Part shown: in pieces, positions 18,106 to 27,482 of the stretch
How the letters are laid out: every line of letters begins with the position of its first letter
Numbering within the stretch: position 1 is the stretch's first letter
Origin: Pirellulales bacterium
Lineage (GTDB): Bacteria > Planctomycetota > Planctomycetia > Pirellulales > JAEUIK01
Assembly (NCBI GenBank): GCA_019694455.1
Contig: JAIBBY010000044.1
Span: 1-42,065, forward strand
DNA: 42,065 nucleotides
Direction: 5' to 3'
Translations under genes and position numbers: made by a program
The notes under the pieces: generated by a model
Told to the model about the DNA's origin: nothing
The model's input: only the letters and a program-made list of their open reading frames with translations
The model's database searches: none

Positions 18106-19185
18106 ATGCAAGAAATCGTTTCACAATTACTCGATTCGATTGCCGCGGGCCGGCCGGTCGCCTATTGCCGACTGGTCGAAACCCGCGGCTCAACGCCGCA
18201 AAAGGCGGGCGCCGCGATGTTGGTTTTTCCCGACGGCGCCCAGGCGGGCACGCTCGGCGGCGGCTGCGTCGAAGCCGAGGTGAAACGCCAAGCTCTGGCC
18301 ATCTTGGACAACGGCCGCGCCGAGATCGTCAAATTCCAGCTCGATAGCGATTATGGCTGGGACGATGGGTTGATCTGTGGCGGTCGCATGCTGGTGCTCA
18401 TCCAACCGTTGCGCGCCGCCGCCGAAGCGGCATACCACGAACAGTTGTCGAAGGCGCTTTGCGAAAGCGAAGGTTGCCTGGAGGCGATTGCCTTCGATAG
18501 CGAGGCGAGCGGACTACCCGCGCCGGCCACGTTCTTGTTTAGCGCGGCGGGCAAGCTGTTAGCCTGCGAAGGGGCCAGCGCCGAAGCTGCGACGTGCGTG
18601 GCGGAGCATCTGCCCGATCTGGCTCACCGCCCTCAGCCCAAGGCGTCGCGCGGCGTGGCGTATCTGCCGGTGTTGCCGCGCTGCCGGCTGTTGATTGTGG
18701 GGGCGGGGCATGTGGGGCTGGCCGTTGCACAATGGGCGCCCGATCTCGATTTTGACGTTTGGGTGGTTGACGATCGGGCCGATTGCGTCTCAGCGGAGCG
18801 ATTTCCACGGGCCCAGCGGCGGATCTGCGGAGACATTGGCCAGACGTTGGCGAACATCGAAATTACCCCCGACACCTACTGCCTGATTGTCACGCGAGGG
18901 CACAATCACGACGAGGAAGCGCTCTATCACCTGGCCGAACGTGGCGCTCGCTATGTTGGCATGATCGGCAGCAAGCGGAAGATTCGGCTGATCTTCGACG
19001 ATCTGCGCGAGCAAGGCATCGCCGCCGACGCCTTGCAGCGGGTATTTGCTCCGTTGGGCATCGACATCGGATCGCAAACCGTGCCCGAAATCGCCATTAG
19101 CATCCTGGCCGAGTTGGTGGCGCATCGCAATCGCGGCGGCGAGGTACCCGGACGACCGGGCGCCGTGGCCGTCGAAGCGTTGTAA
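18106..19185 (+). CDS. xdhC: XdhC/CoxI family molybdenum-enzyme maturation factor
   Basis: 359 residues. The N-terminal XdhC_CoxI domain includes CRLVETRGSTPQKAGAAML and GTLGGGCVEAEVKRQAL, then the Cys-containing DDGLICGGRMLVLIQPL. The C-terminal Rossmann domain begins RLLIVGAGHVGLAVAQWAP and contains YVGMIGSKRKIRLIFDDL. XdhC proteins bind molybdenum cofactor and help insert its sulfurated form into xanthine dehydrogenase-type enzymes. No such enzyme lies in the window. Its TAA shares a base with the ATG of the nucleotidyltransferase, so the two are coupled. The pairing itself supports a molybdenum-hydroxylase role. Confidence 0.9.
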   Translation: MQEIVSQLLDSIAAGRPVAYCRLVETRGSTPQKAGAAMLVFPDGAQAGTLGGGCVEAEVKRQALAILDNGRAEIVKFQLDSDYGWDDGLICGGRMLVLIQPLRAAAEAAYHEQLSKALCESEGCLEAIAFDSEASGLPAPATFLFSAAGKLLACEGASAEAATCVAEHLPDLAHRPQPKASRGVAYLPVLPRCRLLIVGAGHVGLAVAQWAPDLDFDVWVVDDRADCVSAERFPRAQRRICGDIGQTLANIEITPDTYCLIVTRGHNHDEEALYHLAERGARYVGMIGSKRKIRLIFDDLREQGIAADALQRVFAPLGIDIGSQTVPEIAISILAELVAHRNRGGEVPGRPGAVAVEAL

Positions 19186-19799
19186 TGCGCGCGTTCGCCA
19201 TCTTGCCCGCGGCGGGCGCCAGCCGGCGCATGGGGCGTCCCAAGCTGCTTTTGCCTTGGGGGCAGGCGACGCTAATCGAAAGGACACTGGCCGCCTGGCG
19301 GGCCAGCCGGGCCAGCGCTGTGTTAGTCACGGTGCATCCAGAGGCTGCGGAGCTAGCCAGCTTGTGCCAGGCTGCTGGCGCGATCGTCGTGCGGCCCGCC
19401 GAGCCACCGGCGGATATGAAGGCGTCGGTGCGGCTGGCGCTTGTGCATGTGGAACGCAATCTGGCGCCGAGTGACGACGATGTCTGGCTGTTGGCCCCGG
19501 CCGACATGCCGCTGTTGACGCCGGCGACCATCGATCGATTGATCGGCGAGCGCCAAACGGGGTCAGGTAACGGCATCTTGGCGCCGAGCCATGGCGGACG
19601 TCGCGGGCATCCCGTCTTGTTTCCGTGGCCAATAGCGCGAGAGGTCGCGGAACTTGGCGACGAGGAAGGCATCGATGCGCTTGTCCGCCGCCACGGCGTG
19701 CGAGAGATCGAGGTGGACGATCCCGGCATCGGCGCCGACATCGACACGCCAGAGGACTACCGGCGGCTAGGTGGGGAATCTAGCGCCAGCGGCGCGTAA
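19185..19799 (+). CDS. MobA/MocA-type nucleotidyltransferase (molybdopterin cytidylyltransferase-like)
   Basis: 204 residues. Starts with the NTP-transferase signature ILPAAGASRRMGRPKLLLPW, then LLAPADMPLLTPATIDRL as the metal-binding acidic motif and the late DDPGIGADIDTPEDY. The RMGxxKLLLPW form is typical of MocA enzymes, which make the cytosine dinucleotide form of the molybdenum cofactor for xanthine dehydrogenase-family enzymes. Translational coupling to xdhC agrees with this. A related sugar or purine nucleotidyltransferase cannot be excluded from motifs alone. Confidence 0.87.
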   Translation: MRAFAILPAAGASRRMGRPKLLLPWGQATLIERTLAAWRASRASAVLVTVHPEAAELASLCQAAGAIVVRPAEPPADMKASVRLALVHVERNLAPSDDDVWLLAPADMPLLTPATIDRLIGERQTGSGNGILAPSHGGRRGHPVLFPWPIAREVAELGDEEGIDALVRRHGVREIEVDDPGIGADIDTPEDYRRLGGESSASGA

Positions 19800-19862
19800 A
19801 TCGCTTTATGTCGTTGCCGCTGGCCTTTAGACTCGAAGGGTCGGACCACGGCCAGAGGCAAG

Positions 19863-22310
19863 ATGCGCATGCGACTCGATCGGAATTCAGGCTCTACGAG
19901 GAGTTCCGCGCGCGGCGCTTGTTGGCTATTGGCCTGGCTATTGCTCGTGGCCGTGGCGCTGCCGGGCTGTGGCGGCTGCCGACAAGACGCCAAGAAGCTG
20001 GCCGAAAAGAAGGCTCGCGAAGAACTGGAGCGCAAAAAGAAGGAACAACTCGAAAAGCAAAAACCGAAGGAAGATTATCAGTTTTTGCATCTGAACACCT
20101 TGCCGCACCCGATTGAACGGGTGGAGCGGGCCGTCAAGCCGGGGCACTGGTCGCAGGCCACGCTGGACGCGATCGCCAATAATTTTGACTTTCGCGGCCA
20201 GGTCGAAATGGCGCCGATCGACCTGGACGAAATGCCGTTCAAACAAGGCGCGACTCGCACAGCGGTGCTGCCCAAGGCGCAGCGCCGCGAGTTCAACGTT
20301 ACCTTCTTCATGCCGGCCGAGCTCAACGCGCGGACGACCAGCGCCGTGCTGCAATCCACGCGTGGGCGGGAGGTGTTTCGCGAGTCGTTCACCTTTGTGC
20401 GGATGCCGGCGCATCAGTTTTATCTAGTGGCGCTGGCGCGCGCGCCGGAACGCTACAACTATTTGCGCACCCTGGCCAGCGTGGAGGCGCCGTCGGGGGG
20501 ACTGGTCACGCCGGGGATCGACAATCACTATCGGGTGCTGCTGCCGCAATTGAAGAATCGCGCGCCCTTGTCGGACAGCGCGCTCACCTGGACCACGGTC
20601 GCCTATCTGATCTGGGATGATGTCGACCCGTCGATCTTTTCCAATGAGCAAGAGCTGGCGCTGGTCGACTGGCTGCACTGGGGAGGCCAGATCATCATCA
20701 GCGGCCCCGGATCGCTGGCGCAACTGCAAGACAGCTTTTTGGCGCCCTATCTCCCGGCGACAAGCGCCGGGACCGTGGAGTTGACTCAGGACGATCTAGC
20801 GCCGATCAACGTCACCTGGCCCGCGCCACGAACCTTGTCGCCGGTGAAGCCGTGGTCGGCGGAGGATTTGACGGTCGGACCGGCCGCTTCTTTATCGCTG
20901 GGGACCGCGCAACGGCCGCTGGTCGCCACTCGCCGGGTGGGACGCGGTAGCATCACACTCACCGCTTTTTCGCTCGCGCAGCAAGAACTAATCGAGTGGG
21001 CCGAGTTCGACGACTTTGTCAACAGCGCGCTGTTGCATCGCCCGCCGCGCATGTTCGTCGATCACGAGGAGAGCGTCGCCATGCGCTGGGCCGATCGCGC
21101 CGGTCTGCACAATCCGCGCCGCGTGTCGCAGGTGCGCTACTTCAGCCGCGATACCGGCGAGCCGCGGCGCTGGCATCAGTTTGGAACCGACAACGGCGAC
21201 ACCGAAATGAACCCGTTTGAAGAACCTGACCCCGACGACGACGTTTCGGCGTTCGCCGATCCGAATCGATACGGCCCCGGGGTGGCCGGTTGGGACGATT
21301 TTGGCGCCGTCTCGAGCGCCGCGCGCGACGCGCTGCGCGAAGCGTCGGGCATCAAGATTCCGGCGCCGTCGTTTGTGCTGTCGGCGCTGGGGATTTACCT
21401 GTTCGTGTTGATCCCGGTGAATTGGGGGTTGTTCAGCCTGCTGGGGCGCGTGGAATGGGCCTGGATCGCCGCGCCGATCATTTCGCTGGCCGCGGCGGTG
21501 CTGGTGGTGCGAGCCGCGCAGCTTGATATTGGCTTTGTCCGCGCCACCAACGAGTTGAATATCGTCGAATTGCAAGGGGCGTCGGATCGAGCGCATGTCA
21601 CGCGATATGCCGCGCTCTACACCTCGCTCTCGACCGGATACGATGTGGAACTCGCCGATCCGCATGGGCTGGCGCAGCCTTTTCCCGACGGAACGGGCCT
21701 GCTGCGCGGGCAGGATCGGGCAGCGGTCAATCTGGCGCGCGGCAAGCATGCCACGTTGGAAGACTTTCGCGTGTCGTCGAACACCATTGGGCTGGTGCAT
21801 GCCGAGCATATGCTGCCGCTGGGAGGGGGTGTGATCTGGGAGGCTGGCGAGAATGCCAGCGTCGGCACGGTGACGAACCACACCAGTTTGACTGTTCATG
21901 ACGCCCGGATCGTCGCCAACTACGGAACCGCATGGCTGGGCGACCTGCCACCGGGCGTCCAGCGCGAGGCGAAGTTCGTCGCCATCGACGACGCCGCGCC
22001 GCCCCCCTCATCGCGAAGCTTCGCCCCTGGCGAAGTGAATTTGGAACCGCTGCTGGCGCTGGCGGCACAGGACGTGGAACCGGGCGAGCGCCGCTTGATT
22101 GGCTGGTCAGACGATCCCACGCCCGGCCTGACGATACGCCCCACATCGTCGCAGGCCCGGCGCGCCAGCGTGATTGTGGCGCACTTGAACTATGGGCCGC
22201 TGGCCGCGCCGGCGGCCGACGCCGTGCCTTATTTCAAGCTGAAAGAACAGCTCTCCATGATGGGACGCAAGCTGAGTGATCGCGACGAGGAACCGGCGGC
22301 GCAGCCATGA
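19863..22310 (+). CDS. Large exported lipoprotein/membrane protein of an ABC system (GldG-like partner)
   Basis: 815 residues. Residues 1-38 form a signal with a lipobox-like LPGC, followed by a short Lys/Glu-rich coiled stretch (about 40-70). A large exported domain runs to about residue 505 and includes LVDWLHWGGQIIISGPGS and VGRGSITLTAFSLAQQEL, resembling GATase-like domains of GldG/DUF4350-type proteins. Two membrane helices lie about 510-560 (LGIYLFVLIPVNWG and IAAPIISLAAAVLVV). A second exported domain follows with beta-rich character. The last four bases overlap the ABC ATPase start. It probably serves as the exported partner of this transporter. No enzymatic residues are visible. Confidence 0.8.
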   Translation: MRMRLDRNSGSTRSSARGACWLLAWLLLVAVALPGCGGCRQDAKKLAEKKAREELERKKKEQLEKQKPKEDYQFLHLNTLPHPIERVERAVKPGHWSQATLDAIANNFDFRGQVEMAPIDLDEMPFKQGATRTAVLPKAQRREFNVTFFMPAELNARTTSAVLQSTRGREVFRESFTFVRMPAHQFYLVALARAPERYNYLRTLASVEAPSGGLVTPGIDNHYRVLLPQLKNRAPLSDSALTWTTVAYLIWDDVDPSIFSNEQELALVDWLHWGGQIIISGPGSLAQLQDSFLAPYLPATSAGTVELTQDDLAPINVTWPAPRTLSPVKPWSAEDLTVGPAASLSLGTAQRPLVATRRVGRGSITLTAFSLAQQELIEWAEFDDFVNSALLHRPPRMFVDHEESVAMRWADRAGLHNPRRVSQVRYFSRDTGEPRRWHQFGTDNGDTEMNPFEEPDPDDDVSAFADPNRYGPGVAGWDDFGAVSSAARDALREASGIKIPAPSFVLSALGIYLFVLIPVNWGLFSLLGRVEWAWIAAPIISLAAAVLVVRAAQLDIGFVRATNELNIVELQGASDRAHVTRYAALYTSLSTGYDVELADPHGLAQPFPDGTGLLRGQDRAAVNLARGKHATLEDFRVSSNTIGLVHAEHMLPLGGGVIWEAGENASVGTVTNHTSLTVHDARIVANYGTAWLGDLPPGVQREAKFVAIDDAAPPPSSRSFAPGEVNLEPLLALAAQDVEPGERRLIGWSDDPTPGLTIRPTSSQARRASVIVAHLNYGPLAAPAADAVPYFKLKEQLSMMGRKLSDRDEEPAAQP

Positions 22311-23233
22311 TCGAATTGACCAACTTCCATAAGAAATATGGCGACTTCACCGCGGTGGAGTGCCTGAACCTCAAGATCGAGGCGGGAGAGTTGTTTGGCT
22401 TCATCGGCCCCAACGGCGCCGGCAAAAGCACCTCGATCCGCTTTCTGGCCACGCTGCTCAAGGCCACCAGCGGCGATGGCGAGGTGAATGGCTACAGCGT
22501 CAACAAGCAACCGCTCGACGTGCGCCGCAGCGTGGGCTACATGCCCGACAATTTTGGCGTCTACGACGGCATGAAGGTGTGGGAGTTTTTGGACTTCTTC
22601 GCGGTGGCGTATCAGATTCCGCGGGGACGGCGCAAACAGGTGATCGGCGACGTGTTGGAACTATTGGACCTGACGCACAAGCGCGACGATTTTGTGAATG
22701 GCCTGTCGCGCGGCATGAAGCAGCGCTTGTGCCTGGCCAAGACGCTGGTTCACGACCCGCCGGTGCTGATCCTGGACGAGCCCTCCAGCGGGCTCGATCC
22801 GCGGGCGCGGCTGGAAGTGAAAGCGCTGCTCAAAGAATTGCGCCGGATGGGCAAGACGATCTTGATTTCGAGCCATATTCTGTCGGAACTGGCCGATTGC
22901 TGCACCTCGATTGGCATTATCGAGCGCGGCAAACTGCTGATGCACGGGCCGATCGACGAGGTGTACCGCCGCATCCGCAGCAACCGCATCGTGGAGATCA
23001 AGGTGCTCGACCGGCTGGAAAGCGCCCTATCGATCGTGCGCAGCCGACCCGAAACGCTCAACGTGCAGACCACCGATCACACCATCACGGCGGAACTGGC
23101 GGCCGAGGACGAACAATTGGCGAGCCTGATGGAACAGTTGTTGGCCGGAGGCGTGCGGATGCGCAGCTTTGGCGAAAAGGACCCCACGCTGGAAGATGTG
23201 TTCATGCTGGTCACCAAGGGATTGGTGACGTAG
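22307..23233 (+). CDS. ABC transporter ATP-binding protein
   Basis: 308 residues. Walker A GPNGAGKST (about 34-42), signature LSRGMKQRL (about 133-141, a variant of LSGGQ), Walker B LILDEPSSGLDP (about 154-165) and the switch His in ISSHILSE (about 190) are all present. The C-terminal 90 residues form the accessory region common in ABC-2-type exporters and GldA-like ATPases. It is coupled by a 4-bp overlap to the lipoprotein gene and precedes the permease by 24 bp. The three genes look like one transport or envelope-assembly system. Substrate unknown. Confidence 0.95.
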   Translation: MIELTNFHKKYGDFTAVECLNLKIEAGELFGFIGPNGAGKSTSIRFLATLLKATSGDGEVNGYSVNKQPLDVRRSVGYMPDNFGVYDGMKVWEFLDFFAVAYQIPRGRRKQVIGDVLELLDLTHKRDDFVNGLSRGMKQRLCLAKTLVHDPPVLILDEPSSGLDPRARLEVKALLKELRRMGKTILISSHILSELADCCTSIGIIERGKLLMHGPIDEVYRRIRSNRIVEIKVLDRLESALSIVRSRPETLNVQTTDHTITAELAAEDEQLASLMEQLLAGGVRMRSFGEKDPTLEDVFMLVTKGLVT

Positions 23234-23257
23234 TCCGCCTGTTTTTAGAACCGCACC

Positions 23258-24994
23258 ATGTATCTGCTCGAAAACCCCGTTTTGCAGCGCGAACTGCTGG
23301 TCAACCTGCGCATGAAGCGGGCGTTTGTGCTGATGCTGCTGTATCTGGCGGCGTTGGGCGGGGTGGTGTACCTGGCCTGGCCGCGCAATCCGACCATCGA
23401 CCTCACCAACCCCGAGGCGTCGAAGCGGCTGGTGAACATGTTCTTTCTGGGGCAGTTCATGCTGGCGTCGCTCATGGCGCCAAGCTTCGCCGCCGGCGCG
23501 ATCACCGGCGAAAAGGAACGCAAGAGCTACGAGATGCTGTTGGCCAGCCCGATGCGGCCCAGCGCCATACTGCTCGGCAAGCTGTTGGCGTCGCTGTCGC
23601 ATTTGGCGATCTTCGTGTTCGCGTCGCTGCCGATTGTGGTGCTCTGCCTGCCGCTGGGGGGCGTGAGCATCTACGAGGTGGGCGCCACCTATCTAGCGCT
23701 GCTGTTGGCGACCGCCACCTTTGGCATGCTTAGTCTGGCGTGCAGCAGTTACTTTCAGCGGACCAGCGCGTCGCTGGTGGTGTCGTATCTGCTCGTCTTG
23801 CCGCTGGCGATGCTGGCCGCCGCCATCTGGTATGGCATGTCGGACAGCGGCGCGCGGTTTCGTTTGTTCGCCTCGGTCACCATTGTGCCAGGGGTGGCCA
23901 TTGGGGTAATCGCCATGCTGTTCGGCGCCACCAGTCGTCGATTAATGCACCCGCCCGACGTGGGAAGCGAAGGCAAGGAAGTGGTCGACACCGAAATGGA
24001 GATGCAGCAGGCGGTGGGACTGGTGATTCAGCGCGGACAGTTTCCGGACAATCTCTTTGCGCCGGCCAAGCGCGACGACCTGTTGGCCGACGGCGTGAAT
24101 CCGGTGTTCGACAAGGAGATGCGGAGCGAGATCTTCGCTCAGGGCACGCTCATGCTGCGGGTGGTGATCCAGATGAGCATGCTGCTGGCGATTCCGCTGA
24201 TGTTTATCTGCTTTTATTGGACGCGTCCGCAGTACGCCGCGTGGTATGTGAACTACGTGCTGCTGTTCAACGTGCTGGTGGGGCCGGTCTTTTCGGCCGG
24301 CGCGGTGACCAGCGAGCGCGAGCGGGAAACGCTGGAACTATTGCTCACCACGATCCTCTCGCCCTGGCAGATCTTGTGGGCCAAGTTGGTGGCGGGACTG
24401 CGGGTGTCGAGCGTGCTGACGCTGTTTCTGGTCTGGCCGCTGCTGTTGGCTTGCTGCTTTGTCACTAAGTATTGGGGCAACGTGTTCTCGATGTTGCTTT
24501 ATGTGCTGATCATTATTCTCACCTGCATCACCACGGCGGTCCTGGCGCTGTTCGCGTCGGTCTTTTTTCGCAAGACGTCAGTCAGCCTGATGACTTCGTA
24601 CCTGCTGATCTTGATTTTGTTCATGGCGCCGCCGGCCGCGGCGTTTTTTGCCGAGACGTTCTTGGCGCCACCGGGCTCCATTGGGGCGCCGGCGCAAGAT
24701 CGGTCTGGGGCGCTAGCGACCAACAGCACAACGCTAAGCACTGCTCAGGCGGCGGCGTTGGGGCAGAGCGCCGTGCAGTTCGATCGCCGCTCGCCCGATA
24801 CGCCGCTGGCGCGGCTCGGATTTTTGAGCCCGTTTTCGGCGTCGCTGGCCGTGCCGCTCACGATCGACAACGCCCTGTACGGGGGGAAGTGGCCGGCGCA
24901 CTATTACTTTTTGGCGTTTTACACGCTGCTCGATTTGGCGCTATTGGCCGTGATGACGTGGCTGTTCAACGTCCGCTGGCGCGTGGCGCAGTAG
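23258..24994 (+). CDS. ABC-2 type permease made of two fused homologous halves
   Basis: 578 residues with about 12 hydrophobic segments. The two halves repeat each other: NPVLQRELLVNLRM near residue 6 corresponds to NPVFDKEMRSEIFA near 280, and AAGAITGEKERKSYEMLL near 78 to SAGAVTSERERETLELLL near 345. Each is the cytoplasmic coupling-helix region of ABC-2 permeases. The polypeptide can therefore supply both membrane halves that are usually two subunits. A Ser/Thr/Ala-rich loop lies near 480-510. It resembles GldF/NatB-type permeases in architecture. It is the last gene of the unit with the lipoprotein and the ATPase. Confidence 0.9.
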   Translation: MYLLENPVLQRELLVNLRMKRAFVLMLLYLAALGGVVYLAWPRNPTIDLTNPEASKRLVNMFFLGQFMLASLMAPSFAAGAITGEKERKSYEMLLASPMRPSAILLGKLLASLSHLAIFVFASLPIVVLCLPLGGVSIYEVGATYLALLLATATFGMLSLACSSYFQRTSASLVVSYLLVLPLAMLAAAIWYGMSDSGARFRLFASVTIVPGVAIGVIAMLFGATSRRLMHPPDVGSEGKEVVDTEMEMQQAVGLVIQRGQFPDNLFAPAKRDDLLADGVNPVFDKEMRSEIFAQGTLMLRVVIQMSMLLAIPLMFICFYWTRPQYAAWYVNYVLLFNVLVGPVFSAGAVTSERERETLELLLTTILSPWQILWAKLVAGLRVSSVLTLFLVWPLLLACCFVTKYWGNVFSMLLYVLIIILTCITTAVLALFASVFFRKTSVSLMTSYLLILILFMAPPAAAFFAETFLAPPGSIGAPAQDRSGALATNSTTLSTAQAAALGQSAVQFDRRSPDTPLARLGFLSPFSASLAVPLTIDNALYGGKWPAHYYFLAFYTLLDLALLAVMTWLFNVRWRVAQ

Positions 24995-25019
24995 GAATTT
25001 GTCGCACCATTTCGGTTCG

Positions 25020-25048
25020 TTGGCATTCGTTGGGGCGATTGCTAGAAT
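25020..25048 (+). promoter_or_regulatory. Probable promoter of pyrBC
   Basis: TTGGCA (25020-25025), a 17-nt spacer, then TAGAAT (25043-25048), each 5 of 6 to consensus. Transcription from about 25055 gives a leader of some 94 nt. The leader ends in a GC-rich stretch and CAATTTTTGAC just before the Shine-Dalgarno site, so attenuation is conceivable but unproven. Confidence 0.5.
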
Positions 25049-25148
25049 CGAGCCAGCATCTGTTTAGCGTCGCCCCCCGAGCGCCCCCGCCGCGCTGTGG
25101 CGCGACAATTTTTGACATCTCGCCGGTTCGCGTCAGGGAGTGAGCAAC

Positions 25149-26105
25149 ATGAGCGTCGAAACGATGGAGCGCCGCGTTCGACCGTCGGCCTGGACGCGGC
25201 GCCATCTGCTCGGCCTGGAAGATTTGTCTGCCGAGGAGATCACCCTCATCCTCGACACGGCGCTGCAGTTCAAAGAGGCTGCCCGCGACGGCCGACGCAA
25301 GATACCGGCCCTGGTGGGCAAAACGATCGCCAATCTGTTTTTTGAGAACTCCACCCGTACCCGCACCAGCTTTGGGCTGGCTGGCCGGCGGTTGAGCGCC
25401 GATGTGGTCGACTTTTCTCCCTCGGGCAGCAGCCTGAGCAAGGGAGAGACGTTCATCGACACGGCCAAGAACATCGAGGCGATGGGGGTCGATCTGGTGG
25501 TGGTGCGGCACCGCACGCCGGGCACGCCCCACCTCTTGGCGCAGAATTTGGATTGCTCGGTGGTGAACGCGGGGGATGGCCCGCACGAGCATCCCACGCA
25601 GGCGCTATTGGACATCTTGACCATTCGCGATCGGCGCGGCGACCTTAAGGGACTCACCGTGGCCATGGTGGGAGACATCGCGCATAGCCGCACCGCGCGA
25701 TCGAACGTGTGGGCGCTGAAAAAGCTGGGGGCCAATGTCATCCTCTGCGGACCCGCGACGCTGGTTTCCAAGGAGTGGGAACACTACGGCGTGGAGGTGT
25801 GCTACGACCTGGACGACGTGGTGCGGCGCAGCGACGTGGTGAACCTATTGCGGATTCAATTCGAGCGGCAAGCGACGGCGCCTTTCCCGTCGGTGCGCGA
25901 GTACGCGCTGCTCTACGCGATGAACAAGGAGCGCCTGGCACAGGCGAAGAAGGACATTCTGATTTTGGCGCCGGGGCCGATCAATCGGGGCGTCGAGGTG
26001 ACGCCCGACGTGGCCGATGGCCCACATTCGGTGATTTTGGAACAGGTGACCAACGGCGTGGCGATCCGCATGGCGGTGTTGTGGCTGTTGGCCGGCAACG
26101 ACTGA
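25149..26105 (+). CDS. pyrB: Aspartate carbamoyltransferase catalytic chain
   Basis: 318 residues from ATG 25149. The GTG at 25140 overlaps the Shine-Dalgarno site GGGAG (25136-25140), so the ATG is preferred. It joins carbamoyl phosphate and aspartate in de novo pyrimidine synthesis. Motifs: [12 protein letters not shown] (carbamoyl phosphate site, about 65-75), SLSKGET (about 95-101), HRTPG (about 121-125), HPTQ (about 148-151) and [10 protein letters not shown]. No regulatory chain (pyrI) is next to it. The gene after it is pyrC, as in many bacteria where the two proteins form a complex. Confidence 0.96.
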   Translation: MSVETMERRVRPSAWTRRHLLGLEDLSAEEITLILDTALQFKEAARDGRRKIPALVGKTIANLFFENSTRTRTSFGLAGRRLSADVVDFSPSGSSLSKGETFIDTAKNIEAMGVDLVVVRHRTPGTPHLLAQNLDCSVVNAGDGPHEHPTQALLDILTIRDRRGDLKGLTVAMVGDIAHSRTARSNVWALKKLGANVILCGPATLVSKEWEHYGVEVCYDLDDVVRRSDVVNLLRIQFERQATAPFPSVREYALLYAMNKERLAQAKKDILILAPGPINRGVEVTPDVADGPHSVILEQVTNGVAIRMAVLWLLAGND

Positions 26106-26142
26106 TCCGCCGCCCGAAGAACAACCACAGCGACTTTCAGCC

Positions 26143-27444
26143 ATGAGCAAAATCTTGATAACGGGCGGCCGGGTGATCGACCCGAGCCAGCAGATCGACC
26201 GCATCACCAATTTATTGATCGAGGACGGACGCATTGCCGGTCTGGACGCGGCGCCCGCCGGCGACGAGCAGGTGATCGACGCCAGCGGCCTGATTGTGGC
26301 GCCGGGGCTGATCGACATGCACGTCCACCTGCGCGAACCGGGGCGCGAGGAGGACGAAACCATTCGCACCGGCGCGACGGCGGCGGTGGCGGGGGGGTTC
26401 ACCTCAATTGTTTGCATGCCCAACACCGAGCCGCCGATCGACACGCAGGCGCAAGTGGAGTTTGTGCAGCATCAGGCGGCGCGGGCCGACAAGGCCAACG
26501 TGTACGTCGCCGCGTGCGTGAGCAAAAACCGCGAGGGGAAGGAACTGGCCGAGATCGGCCAGCTTATCAACGCCGGCGCCGTGGCCTTCACCGACGACGG
26601 CGCCCCGGTCTACAACTCGGAGCTATTGCGCCGCGCTTACGAATATTGCCTGATGTTCGACAAGCCGATTCTCAATCACTGCGAAGTCACCGAACTGACC
26701 CACGGCGGCGTGATGCACGAGGGGCGGGTGGCGATGGTGCTGGTGCTGGCGGGCATGCCGGGCGCGGCGGAAGACGTGATGGTGAGCCGCGACATCACGC
26801 TGGCGGCCTCCACCGGGGGGCGACTGCACGTGATGCACATCTCGACCAGTGGCAGCGTCGATCTGGTGCGCCGCGCCAAAGGGCGTGGCGTGCGGGTGAC
26901 GACCGAGGTGTGCCCGCACCACTTTACGCTGACCGACGAGTGCCTGCGGAGCTTTGACTCGAACTACAAGATGAGCCCGCCGCTGCGGGCGCAAGAGGAC
27001 GTGGAGGCGTGCATCCGCGGACTGGCGGACGGCACGATCGACGTGATTTGCACCGACCACGCGCCGCACGCGCCGGAAAAGAAGATGCAGGAACTGGACC
27101 GGGCGCCGTTTGGCATCGTGGGGCTGGAGACCGCGCTGGGGCTAGTAGGCAGATGCCTGGTGGAGGCCGGCCATTTGGACTGGCCGGCAGCGATCGAAAA
27201 GTTGACCATCAATCCGGCCCGCATCCTCGGCATCGACAAGGGGACGCTGCGCGTCGGCGCCGACGCCGATGTGACGATCTTTGACCCGCATGCCCGCTGG
27301 ACGGTCGATCCCGACAAATTCCAGACCAAGAGCCGCAACACGCCATTTGGCGGCTGGGAACTGGTGGGGCGCGCGGAGACGGTGATTGTGGGGGGCAACA
27401 TCAAGTTCGAACGCGCGGCGCGAGCGCTGTCCGCCAAGGCCTGA
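26143..27444 (+). CDS. pyrC: Dihydroorotase
   Basis: 433 residues, the type I length. It closes carbamoyl aspartate to dihydroorotate, step three of pyrimidine synthesis. Zinc and active-site residues are intact: DMHVHLREPG (His 60, His 62, Arg 64), MPNTEPP (Asn 94), FTDDGAPV (Asp 151/152), NHCE (His 179), MHIST (His 232) and CTDHAPHA (Asp 305). It is therefore an active enzyme and not the inactive PyrC-like partner found beside some aspartate carbamoyltransferases. The gap of 37 bp after pyrB suggests one operon, continuing into the NYN gene. Confidence 0.96.
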   Translation: MSKILITGGRVIDPSQQIDRITNLLIEDGRIAGLDAAPAGDEQVIDASGLIVAPGLIDMHVHLREPGREEDETIRTGATAAVAGGFTSIVCMPNTEPPIDTQAQVEFVQHQAARADKANVYVAACVSKNREGKELAEIGQLINAGAVAFTDDGAPVYNSELLRRAYEYCLMFDKPILNHCEVTELTHGGVMHEGRVAMVLVLAGMPGAAEDVMVSRDITLAASTGGRLHVMHISTSGSVDLVRRAKGRGVRVTTEVCPHHFTLTDECLRSFDSNYKMSPPLRAQEDVEACIRGLADGTIDVICTDHAPHAPEKKMQELDRAPFGIVGLETALGLVGRCLVEAGHLDWPAAIEKLTINPARILGIDKGTLRVGADADVTIFDPHARWTVDPDKFQTKSRNTPFGGWELVGRAETVIVGGNIKFERAARALSAKA

Positions 27445-27482
27445 TCGCCCGGTTCGCCGAGGCGCCCGGCCGGAGCCCGCTC

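Noticed and set aside
20988..21899. Minus-strand open frame of about 300 codons within the 815-residue lipoprotein gene
   Set aside because: Antisense shadow: His/Arg/Gln-rich, no domain, no ribosome binding site.
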